64,000 bases of DNA from Daphnia pulex (Eukaryota > Arthropoda > Branchiopoda > Diplostraca > Daphniidae), in NCBI RefSeq assembly GCF_021134715.1, contig NC_060018.1, forward strand, positions 1,612,001 through 1,676,000. The letters are read 5' to 3'. Within the stretch, counting starts at the first letter, position 1. The number at the start of each line of letters is the position of its first letter. The position numbers and the translations under genes are program-made. A model generated the notes under the pieces. The model did no database searches. It saw only the letters and a list, made by a program, of their open reading frames with translations, and was not told the DNA's origin. This document shows positions 52,301-64,000 of the stretch, piece after piece.

Positions 52301-54025
52301 TTAAATATGACATGTTCATGTGTTTTTGTTATTTCTTCTTCTTTTTGAAATTTTTGGTTTTTCTTTTTTTAGCTTTCTCTTGCGTCAGCCCTGCAGAAAA
52401 ATGATTTGTGTGCGAGTCTCATCAATAATCAATAGATGCGATCATTCATCATCCATGTAGCCTCTCTCTCTCTCTCTTAACTTGGCCATATCTACAGCCG
52501 AGAGCTCTGTCAATACTTCATCACTGCGGAGAAAGAAGAAAACGTCAGCTCGCTTGCGTATTATGTTTATTATATGAGGCTCGTCTGTGGCATCAATATA
52601 AGAATAAGAATACATGTGCACTCTGATGTGTGTGTCTAGCTGCTGGCTGCTTCCTTACTCCTCTTCTTTCCCGTGTAATCATCCGTAAAAAAAAAGGGGC
52701 TTGGTAAATAAGCAAAAAAGGAGCGACTGTTATATACAGCAGTGTACAGCAGACACACACTGCGCTGCTGCTGCACGCTCGCGCGCTTATAAATACACAG
52801 CGGACAAATGAATTCCGTGGAATATCGTTAACCTCCTCGAAAGTGTGTTGAGAGTGCCGCAGTGAAACATGTATGTGGTATATACTAGTCATTATTGTGT
52901 GTTGTGTTGCGCAGTTTTTGATCATAAATTATCTAACGTTTCGTTTGTCTAGCTCTGCCAAATGCAATCGACTATGGGCGCACGCTTATACCATCAGCAG
53001 CCTCAACAGTTCGAATAATTTCGTCGATGAAAGTCGGCGGCGGCGGCGGTGTTTTATATTATTGACTCGGAGAGGAACTCGGACATGATGCGTGGGCTTT
53101 TCATTTTATTGGTGCTACATTCGATGTGATTGCGACGAGCCATTGAGGGAAACTCCATCGGGAAATCTGAAGATGCTGATTTTTCAGCTTCGGGAAATTT
53201 GCTGATTCTTGTTACATTGTGTGTTGGAAACACGTTAGCAGGTACAACGACCGTTAATAGCCAGCACGTTAATAACCTTTTCGCTGTTGTGTATGCAGCA
53301 GGTCCGCGGGCAGAGATTTGCAACGCATTCCAGCATTCAAAGCCAAAACAGCGGCCGCCACTTGCCCAAAGTAATACGCCGCAAAATCTGGAGAGAAAGC
53401 GCGCGCGTCCTTGCGCTGATGATGTTTTCATCCATGCATCACGAGGTTTATAGCACGTACTGTGTATATGTTATTATCAAGGAAACTTTCTCTACACATA
53501 CATGTGTGTGTGTGTGTGTGATCAATAGCGTCATTAAGCCGAGTTTCTAATTAACCCAGAATCGTGAAAACTTTTGGGCCTGCGTATCGTTTTTGTGACT
53601 CTTGTGACTTGCCCGGCGGTATAACGTAATACGAGTGAATCGTGGAAAATGTCAATAAAAAAATTTATAGAAGGCTACATCGTTAAACAGCCAGAGCGTG
53701 CGTTCGTTCGCATTTGCAATTTTCTTGTATGTATGGTGCGATATTTTCTAGGAGATGATTCGAGCTTTTATCCGTCGGGACCGTGAAAGGGCCGGGCTGG
53801 GTATTTCCATGCCTTTGGTCACGATATTGCGACGAGGAATGTTTCTGTCACCACATTTAAACGTACGAATGGGCGTAAAAATGGTAGAAAGTAAATTTGA
53901 TATTCAAATGTAACAGAAAATGTTTGCTCAACAAGAGATCGAGTTGCAAATGCTTCGGGTAATATATGTAGGATCTTTCATCCATTATGAAGTTCTCCTT
54001 AAGTCCTTATATGTAGTTATTAGCA
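49324..54025. other. Intergenic region between RhoGEF and RCBTB genes
   Basis: Contains the likely promoter of the distal RhoGEF exon at its left end. A TATAAATA box at 52788-52795 on the plus strand is followed by several short ORFs with hydrophobic starts (52873-53088, 53130-53453), none with a recognisable domain or a clear splice structure. Otherwise (CA)n runs, GGC repeats near 53038 and A/T-rich sequence. Confidence 0.4.
52788..52795 (+). promoter_or_regulatory. TATA-box candidate with no assigned gene
   Basis: TATAAATA in a GC-rich setting, about 80 bases before an ATG (52873) that opens a 71-codon ORF with a hydrophobic start. The transcript, if any, is unknown. Confidence 0.25.
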
Positions 54026-54101
54026 TTTGCAGCAATTTATATTCAGGATTCCGTGATTATTATTCCTAGTTCTTGTTTTAATCATTTAAATTCCAAATTT
54101 G

Positions 54102-54115
54102 CCGCCAGGTGGCAG
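54102..54115 (+). promoter_or_regulatory. CTCF-like motif, copy 1
   Basis: CCGCCAGGTGGCAG closely fits the known CTCF core (CCGCGNGGNGGCAG, with C also common at position 5). It lies in the duplicated block. Confidence 0.45.
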
Positions 54116-55442
54116 TGATCCAACCTTGATTTTCCAATTTCCTGTCAACAATCAAAACAAAGATAGCAGCTGTATAAGTAGGGACATTATCTTTCCCCTT
54201 TCTCCTTCTCTCTGATTATGTAACTATGTTTTAATATAGGCTGTTGTATCGATGAAAAGCATCGATGCGCACTGTAGAAGTAAATACAATGGAAGGCCGA
54301 AAATCACACGAGAATGGAATTTGAAATTCAAATTGAAGTACCGTAATAAAGGCGACTATTAAATTACGATGGGATTGCGCATTTGGAATTTTTTCATCGC
54401 AGGAGTGTAACACGAACTGTGTAAATTTTTGATGAGTGTTGACAAGTGCTGGCGATTTGCCGTAAACTTTCCGACACGAAATGGTTGGCAGCGTTAGCAT
54501 GACTAATGTTTATTTAGACAATATTTAGATTATCGAATATTTTCATAAGTTTTTAAATAATGAGCCTTATTCATTATTGTGCCGAGTATCTAAGAGAAAT
54601 CCGCTTTTCATAACATTATAACATATCATAGAGTTCCATTGGTTTTACGTTTGTTAATTTTATCAACGTAGTAATTCTAACATTCTATTATTTAGTATTC
54701 CAGATTCCGCTGTTTAATTTATCGCAACTCCAGACATTCGATCCTCAGAGACATCAAAGTTCGCGATTCTCGTCTCTTTGGTCGCTTTCTGGAGTCATGC
54801 ACATCATTGATGGATGATGTACTGCACCTTTACGATTACAACATCGGTAATATAAATGTTATTTCATCTCAGTTCTCTATGAGGACGATCGACTACTTGG
54901 TTCAATTTGTTTGAATTAGAAACTTGTAAGTTCCAAATAAAAATTTAAAATTGTCGAAGTAAAGGCAATGTACAATGATGCTCATTCTTTCAAATTCTCG
55001 TTATCAACAGATTTAAACACATTAGAATAGAATAACAGTATCTTGGCGATGCGACTTACGAGCCCAATGCACCAGCCCTGTTTGCCATAAACTATCTGAC
55101 ACGAAATGGTTGGCAGCGTTAGCATGACTAATGTTCATTTAGTCAATATTTGGATTATCAAATATTGATATTGCAAGTTTTTCATTGATGAGCTGTATTC
55201 ATTACTAAGCGGAGTTGCTGGTTCCCTTCTGATGTTGTTGAATTTATCATAGAATTCCAATAGTTATAAGTTCGCTCACTTTACCAGTGTAAATGTTGTT
55301 TAATTTTTTACTTAATATTTCAGATTACTCAGATAAATTACGGTTTTGGATTCCGAACATTTCAGAAGCATTTGCAGCGATTAATTATTCAGGATTCTGA
55401 TTATTCCTAGTTCTTGTTTTAATCATTTAAATGCCAAATTTG

Positions 55443-55456
55443 CCGCCAGGTGGCAG
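55443..55456 (+). promoter_or_regulatory. CTCF-like motif, copy 2
   Basis: Identical CCGCCAGGTGGCAG in the same orientation, 1341 bases after copy 1 and about 290 bases before the RCBTB start codon. Confidence 0.45.
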
Positions 55457-55735
55457 TGATCCAACCTTGATTTTCCTGGTAACAATCAAAACGATCAAAA
55501 CAAAGAAAGCAGCTGTAAAGTTGGGAGGGCAATACGCAGTACCTCGTCATTCTAAAAATATATTCAGTCAAGTCTGTGTGTGTTTGCCCAACTACACATT
55601 TCTACATTGCTAGTGAAAAAGGTCTAATAAGCTTTGAATAATATAATATAGTCCCCAACCATAAAACTGTGAAATGTGTGTAATCTTTCAAAAACATGGT
55701 TTGTATCTCTGTCACTTGCTTATATTCACATGCAG

Positions 55736-58031
<2,296 letters not shown>

Positions 58032-58600
58032 CACCGCCACTAAGTCCTTTATATATTGGCAGTTTATCTACTCGAAAAATTGTGAATGAGAGTTCGTGTG
58101 ATACAGTTTGTGTTGATTTTCTCTATATTATAGCGTTCCTCTTTTACGTCGAATTTAATCATGAGCCACGAATAACTGTCAACTGTGGGCCACTTTTAAT
58201 AATGATGTTTCTGTGAAACAAATAAGTTTATGTGAAAAAACTGTGTAATGCTCTAAGTGATATTTCGGATTGAATCAAAATTTTTCGTATAATTCAACAA
58301 TTTATAATAGAGTAGTATATAGGTAAAAGTCCAACCACGATAGCCAACCTATCAGTTTTCAGATAGCTATCATTCTTATATTTATAAGAAGAAAAAGTTT
58401 ACATTTTGAGCGCTAAATAGCATACGTGTTTTAGCACATTTACAAAAAACTAGACGTGCTCGTGGTTATTTTGAAATTCAGCTTAAGGCACGCCGAAAGG
58501 GTCACAAAAAAAATGCAAAAAAAAATTTCCTGCCCCAAAACGCGGAAATTTTCTCTGCCATAGTCCCATAGTCGTACATTTAAATTATTAAAATTCAATA
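58032..58600. other. 3' flank of RCBTB
   Basis: A/T-rich sequence with the RCBTB 3' UTR. I see no AATAAA in the first 200 bases and nothing else recognisable. Confidence 0.4.
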
Positions 58601-58845
58601 GAGTTCTACTGTCGAACATGAAAATAATTAAAGAATTTATTTGAGTTCTATTGTCGCGTAGTGGAGTTCTACTTCTACTGTCGGGCACTGGAGTTCTACT
58701 GTCGGGTATTTTTAATAATATTTAAAAAAGGAGTTCTTATCATCTTATGTCTTTGGAGTTCTACTGTCGCATACAAAGAAATTTTTTTAAATTTTTAAAA
58801 ATATTGGGGTTCTATTGTCGGTGGAGTTCTACCTTCTACGGTCGC
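58601..58845 (+). repeat. Array of degenerate GGAGTTCTACTGTCG motifs
   Basis: About eight copies of GAGTTCTACTGTCG or one- to few-base variants start at 58601, 58643, 58662, 58691, 58730 (partial), 58755, 58807 and 58823. Spacing is irregular (10-50 bases) with A/T-rich filler. The motif is better conserved than the spacers. Confidence 0.8.
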
Positions 58846-59144
58846 CATAACGGCGGATTGTTTCCCCATCCGCTAGGTGACGCGAGTGTCTTCGTGAGGA
58901 AGAAATAAATATTTGCCATTTGTTTCCCAGACTCTGACTTGAAAGTGTCTTCCAAGTTGATTGGTGTATGGTGTCGATCTACATTTTTAGCCATTAAATG
59001 TAATTGGTAATGCTAGTTTGGATTTCTTAAATTTAATTAATCTTTGACGTCTCTGTCTGAATTTCAGGCAATCTGGCATATAATTTTAATTTCACTAGGC
59101 CAAATGTGATCACGTGGGTCGAAACTGCTGTCCATTTTGTCGAA

Positions 59145-60700
59145 ATGTCGGCCATTGTTAGCTGTACGTCTCATCTCGTGCAGAAACACTTCAGAGCTAG
59201 TAAAGTAATTTTTTTGATCAATCTCCCTGCAATAATGCAATAGGTTTTACTCTTATTAGTTGATTTTCAGGTCGGAAATGGAGATCCCTTTGCTCAACTG
59301 TTGCAGAAATTTAGAAAACGACAAAGTCTGAGCTTCATGGCTGTAGTATCATTAATGTGGTTTTGTTGCAGCCAACTGGTGAAAGGTGTGATCGAGTCAT
59401 GGTTGAGTTGCAGCTTCTGCATGCAGTTTATCGAGCTGGTGCTATACCAAGTGTAACTGCTGGAAAACTTCTTGAATTGGTAATTTGATTGATATTATTG
59501 GTTGTAACTTGGGAAATCTTGTGTTTTTTTTTGTTTTGTTTTTGTTTTATTTTGCATTCAACTGATTGCTACAGATTTAGTTAATGACTAGAGAGTAGAC
59601 CCCTTTGCTTCTCTGTTGCAATTATGAGTTAAGACCATTATGGAAATGTTGATTACATTTGTTATTTTCAAGTTGGAAAACTTGACAACTACCAATTCCT
59701 TTGTAAGATTTATCAAGTAATTCTGATTGTATAGTTTAACTTCATACTTCTGTCGTTTTGTTATGTCACATGACATTATGTTCCTTGTTAGTAACTTGCT
59801 TTTGTTTTTCAATAGCCAGGTGAAGTCTGCGCTTCTTTGTTGCAGTCTAATGTGTGCATGGATTCGTTGCAGTCATCCAGTGAAAGGTGTGATTAAATTG
59901 AGCTGTTGCATGCAGTCTTTGGTGCTGATGTTGTCCTGGAGTGTGGGAGAGTCCCATGCTTCAAGTCTTCTGGGATCAGCTATATCTGAGTTGACGCTGG
60001 ATCATGCTGCATTGTGGTTGCTGAAATGTTGGACATCTAGTAGAACTGCAAGAAGACTCCTTGAAATGGTAATTTGATAAAAATTATAAGTTCTAACTTG
60101 GGAAGTATCATGCTTGGACTATTATAATTGCTTACATTGTTTAATTTTAACATTTGGGGATTTCATCATGTCAACAGCTCTTTCCTTTGATCATATGTAA
60201 ATTGAGTTATGGATTGTTTAAGGGGAATTGGTTAACAAGATAGGCAGATACTGTAGAAGAATGTTTTTGTTTCGCTGCAGAGCACTACAAATTTCAAATG
60301 AATTAAATGAGTAATCTAGTTTCATGTAAATTTTTGTTTAAACTATAGTTATCAGATAGTTTTGCCATAGAATATTTGGGTGAACTCCATTTGAAGTGAT
60401 TTTTTTTTATTTTATACAAAATTTCCATTGATCAAACATTAATTTCATTTTGGTCACAGGTTTATGTTTACGTAGCAGTGATGTTGCTGTCCAATATGCA
60501 TGTTGTTGCAGCCTATACTGGTGAAAGTTTTTTTGCATCGAGTTATGCTGTTGCTGTTCCTTGGTGCCGGACTGCTGGTGTTGTGCACAAAAGTTACATC
60601 CAGTTTTAATTGATATTTGCGTCTATGAAGTTAACCGTTTATATGTTGAGAATGAAAAAAATAGTAATACGGGGAATTTTTACGTTGAACAAATAATAAA
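59145..60700 (+). CDS. Candidate small gene with duplicated exons (uncertain)
   Basis: ATG at 59145 opens MSAIVSCTSHLVQKHFRASK (59145-59204), then a GTAATT donor and a TTTTCAG acceptor, continuing in phase 0 at 59271 (VGNGDPFAQLLQKFRKRQ...) to a stop at 59454-59456, 81 aa. The second exon probably extends to 59479 (TTG/GTAATT). Related exon-like blocks follow at 59816-60068 (TAG acceptor, ATG/GTAATTTG donor) and from 60460 (CACAG acceptor). They share VKGVI, a Cys-Cys-Met-Gln stretch, and internal GTTGCAG sites before (T)GGTGAAAG. Both later blocks keep long open frames. An AATAAA lies at 60695-60700. I do not recognise the protein. It could equally be a non-coding transcript or an eroding tandem repeat. 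Confidence 0.33.
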
Positions 60701-60865
60701 CATGTCTTCGCGATTGGGAAACCAGCGAGGAGGAGATTGGGGGGAGGGGGACAATTGATTTTCATTAGCTAGAAGAAGTCGGGGTTTGTTTTAATAAGGT
60801 TGACATAAGATCCTTTGTCTATCACATCCATATACCTACCTATATAACCACATCTATTCCTCAAA

Positions 60866-61008
60866 CCCCATAACTTCCACCAACATCCAATCCTTAAGCC
60901 CCATAACTTCCACCAACATCCATTCCTTAAGCCCCATAACTTCCACCAACATCCATTCCTTAAACCCCATAACTTCCACCAACACCCATTTCTTAAACCC
61001 CCATTTCC
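60866..61008. repeat. 33-bp minisatellite, four copies
   Basis: ATAACTTCCACCAACATCCA begins units at 60870, 60903, 60936 and 60969, with a TTCCTTAARCCCC end. The minus-strand reading (repeated GLRNGCWWKLW) is a by-product of the 33-base period. Confidence 0.9.
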
Positions 61009-61156
61009 CCACAAATGTCAAATATCTATAATACGTAAATATTATTATTGAATAAATAAACCAATTATATAATTCATAAACCTCATTTTTATTCTGGAAC
61101 ATTTACAAAATAAATAATTCATTAAACAGAGCGTCCGGTTCGAGACAATTTTTTTT

Positions 61157-61537
61157 GTGCGAGGCTTTTTAGCAAGCAATCCGCCACCCAATTTGACAAA
61201 AAGTGATAGTTTGATTTCACGGAAATTTCGTCAGACGGTTACAAAATTTCTAATTCAACAATCTGATGTAGAAATTTGCATCTAGTCTACTGGTGCAAAT
61301 TGCGATTCTGTAAGCCTGATTAATTTAGGTGATGCGTTAAAAGCAATTGTGGGTTTTTTAACACATCTCCTAAATAATCAAGCTTAAAGAATCGCAATTT
61401 GCACCAGTAGACTAGATGCAAATTTCTACATGAGATTGTTGAATTAGAAATTTTGTAACCGTCTGACGAAATTTCCGTGAAAACAAACTATCACTTTTTG
61501 TCAAATTGGGTGGCGGATTGCTTGCTAAAACTCGCAC
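61157..61537. mobile_element. Foldback (long inverted repeat) element, about 380 bp
   Basis: The left arm from 61157 (GTGCGAG, then AGCAAGCAATCCGCCACCC) to about 61341 is matched by the reverse complement ending at 61537 (CTCGCAC). There are only scattered mismatches over some 180 bases and a short loop near 61350. It has no ORF. This is typical of a MITE/foldback element; I could not see a clear target-site duplication. Confidence 0.8.
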
Positions 61538-62934
61538 ATGCAGTGTCGGCGTAGATCCAGGGAGATTACCTGGAAATGGAAGAGGAGAGAAGAGTGCGAG
61601 GCAAGTTTTACTGGGGAGCGATTAGTCATACTAGGCTTCCGGGTTAGACTCATGACCCTCTAAAAGTTTTCGTCGGATCATGCGCCTTCCAAGTCCCCGT
61701 TCGACCAGAGCCCTCCCCTCCTCCTGGTTTCACAGCGGGTGAGTGACCACCGGCGGGCGTTGGTTAGTGGTTAGTTAGGGAAATGGGGCCAAAGAAGAAG
61801 GGAGCCCAGACATGCACTTGTTTTATCTAACAACTACACAATTTTTCAGTCTTGAATGACAGCATTCTCTTGAATTATAGCATCACCAATGGATGAAGTC
61901 CATGATAAGTAGCGAAGGAGTTACCCTGTAGACAGAATGAACATTTATTAGTTTGAGAATAATTTTTCAACAATATTTGAGCGACAGAAAGCAATACCTC
62001 AAATCAAGCTTAAGAAAGTAAAAAGGGAGATTCAAGGGAAGCAGCCAACAGGTTACCAAACAAGGTAGTGTACATTGTTGACTGTCAGTCAGTCCTTTTT
62101 CTTCAACATGACTTTACTTAAAGTCTGTAATGCAAATTTAGAAACCTATAGTTTCAAACCTGTAAATAAAAAATAAGAAAATTAAGTCACCCTGTTAATA
62201 ATTTGTGTCATCAATGTACTTGAAAACTATGAAAATAAACTATCTAAAAGAATAATTAAACAGTAATCGGTATACTGCAGTTGAAATCGTCTTATAACCA
62301 TAGACGTGAGTGCAGATCAAAACTTTGAACTGCAACAAAGAAAGTTCCTTGACATGACAAGTGAACTTACACTTGAAACCACCAAACAGTTAGCCAAGGT
62401 TCTCTAGAAGATGGAATGAGAGATTTGTCCGTGATGGGGTGATCTAGCAAGTTCAATTCTTACAGCAGATAATTATAATGAATCCTAATAAAAGATAAGA
62501 AGATTGTATGTTTTTCAACAATACTGTAATAAAGCTAGTGTTGGTAGTTACCTGTGTCATTTCGATGGCACATTTTGAACAAAATAGTCAACGGTAGGCT
62601 ACGTTTCCTCCTGTAAGTTGGTGAGAAACACTAAGGTTATCCAACATGAACACGGAATAGAACACATCACCGACAAGTTACAAACGAAATTACTCGAATT
62701 AACCTATGTGTCCATTTGTAACTTTCGAAGAAAATAGCTGTAGCTGAAGATAGATTTAGACGAGACGCCATAAGCCATTTGACAACACAATATTCCTTCA
62801 CGCCATCTATTAGACACGTCCAAAACTCACTATCTAAAGGACCGGCTTTAGATAGTCACAAAAGTCACAAAAGTAAATCAAAAAGACCTTTTCTGTTTGC
62901 TTTAGCTGGCAAGGAGTCTTTAGAATTGTGCAGA
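61538..62934. other. Intergenic, no gene recognised
   Basis: Between the two foldback elements. ORFs are short, with no domain. A G/C-richer part at 61540-61800 differs from the A/T-rich remainder. I see no supported RNA gene. Confidence 0.4.
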
Positions 62935-63326
62935 GAACAAAGCTCACTTGCTAGTTTTATGCAAATTTTCCGGAAGTATACCGGAAGTAAGCGATAGCGC
63001 CTCAACCATTGAGCTGCCGACCAAATAAACCAAATATTCGTGATCTACGTGAAATTTGGGGTCGATTACATGTAATTTAAACTAAATCCAGATTTTGGCC
63101 AAAATCGAGAATTTTCCTGAACTATAGTTCAGGAAAATTCTAAAAACCGGAAGTACGAAAACGTACAAAACAAAACATGAACTTTACCAAAAATTTGACG
63201 AGGATCACGAATATGTGGTTATTTTGTGCGTCGAATGAATATTTACTGAACTAATGACTAAAATGAGAAAACCGGAAGTAGAAAAAAAATACATATTATT
63301 AAAAATCTAACAAGTGAGCTTTGTTC
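62935..63326. mobile_element. Second foldback element with 16-bp terminal inverted repeats
   Basis: GAACAAAGCTCACTTG (62935-62950) and its exact complement (63311-63326) bound a 392-bp segment. Inside, ATATTCGTGATC (63034-63045) pairs with GATCACGAATAT (63203-63214), and a perfect 34-bp palindrome lies at 63108-63141. The inner pairs centre near 63124 and the outer pair at 63130. CCGGAAGT occurs four times (62970, 62981, 63147, 63272). It has no transposase. A target-site duplication is not obvious. Confidence 0.65.
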
Positions 63327-64000
63327 CTGAAATAGAAACTGACAGTTATCACAAAAAAGTTCTTTGTAGTAGTAGCGAGAAATTTCTTCAGAGAGGTGCA
63401 AAGTAAGATTCTGACAGGTAAAAAATTATCAAAGACCATGCCGTCTAACGTCAGAAAGAAGAAACGTTTAAAAAAAGTAACATGAAAACAATGTCCGCTC
63501 TAGCTCAGACACTAAATTGAAAGAACTAACAAACAAAGGTAACAAATAATTTTCATACTCACGTAATATTCACCCTGTCAAATTTCACCAAAAAGCCACC
63601 ACGCAGCATGACACATCACAACAGACGAAATCCTCAAGGTGATAATAGACGCCAGTTCAACTTCTACACTGAGGAAAAGGCACTCAAGGCGGTGATATCC
63701 GTTCATGTACCTTGTCTGCAAGTGATTCCCGACGTTTCAGCACCTAGGCAACAGTGCTTGGACAGTGGATTGCTGAAAGGATAAACACCTAGTTGGTAGG
63801 GTAAACCTGCCGTTATTCAGAATGTGTTTCTATTCACTGTGGCATTCTACTAGGTTACATACTACAAGGCAACAGCAAATGTAAGATCAATCACAACGGA
63901 TGGTGAAACACTATACCCTGTCTCACAACAACAGCATGTTCCAGGCTCATGTGATCCTCACACAATAGGGACTGGGCATCTGATTGTTTTAATAATCACC
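63327..64000. other. Right-edge sequence, no gene recognised
   Basis: No long ORF, no splice-supported exon and no repeat that I can define. Confidence 0.4.

Larger units (their letters stand above)
54026..55525 (+). repeat. Diverged segmental duplication upstream of RCBTB, with CTCF-like sites
   Basis: One block is present at 54026-54180 and 55371-55525 (sharing TTAATCATTTAAAT, then GCCGCCAGGTGGCAGTGATC). A second block is at about 54470-54740 and 55085-55330 (sharing ACACGAAATGGTTGGCAGCG and CATGACTAATGTT). The copies differ by scattered substitutions and indels. They look like old tandem copies of one unit, the first copy incomplete. Confidence 0.75.

Noticed and set aside
52873..53453. 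Short ORFs with hydrophobic starts after a TATA box
   Set aside because: I could not join them into a consistent spliced protein and recognise no hormone family; kept only as a promoter candidate.
60769..61102. Minus ORFs of 81-82 codons
   Set aside because: They are a by-product of the 33-bp minisatellite.

Overview
This is animal nuclear DNA, most likely from an arthropod and plausibly a branchiopod crustacean of the Daphnia type. The reasons are spliced genes with many short introns (about 50-250 bases inside gene bodies), GT-AG sites throughout, ordinary metazoan gene content, and moderate G+C with many simple repeats. There is nothing prokaryotic: no operons, no CRISPR. The species assignment is inference from gene style, not from a marker gene. 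Exon models were built by hand from splice sites, reading phase and family conservation.

Layout. (1) Positions 1-504, plus strand: the C-terminal end of a MINDY/FAM188-type deubiquitinase-like gene cut by the window edge. (2) 773-3519, minus: a complete MCCC1 gene (biotin-containing alpha subunit of 3-methylcrotonyl-CoA carboxylase), 8 coding exons, 712 aa, convergent with the first gene. (3) About 3.5-12.5 kb: no convincing coding sequence, but a TATA-box/5'-exon candidate that could feed the next gene. (4) 12596-19204, plus: a secreted, dibasic-rich, granin-like neuroendocrine precursor whose large first coding exon splices to two small cysteine-rich exons (773 aa); an unspliced form would end early (667 aa). 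(5) 22248-49323, minus: a DBS/MCF2L-type Rho guanine nucleotide exchange factor (SEC14, spectrin-like, DH, PH, SH3) with an 18-exon common body and three alternative first coding exons, all ending in the same phase. (6) 30711-32216, minus: a two-exon gene nested between those first exons, carrying a domain I recognise from a transposon-associated protein family, apparently domesticated. (7) 55736-58031, plus: a complete RCBTB1/2-like gene, 11 coding exons, 531 aa. (8) 58.6-64 kb: repeat-rich DNA with a degenerate 15-bp motif array, a possible small gene with duplicated exons, a 33-bp minisatellite and two foldback (long hairpin) elements.

The genes do not form one pathway. The most interesting parts are the multi-promoter RhoGEF locus (one isoform starts with an N-myristoylation signal, and a domesticated gene sits in its intron), the granin-like precursor with an optional cysteine-rich tail, a duplicated CTCF-like site upstream of RCBTB, and the foldback elements near the right edge. 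Long stretches (5-12 kb, 33-38 kb, 41-48 kb, 50-54 kb) show only non-coding sequence to me.
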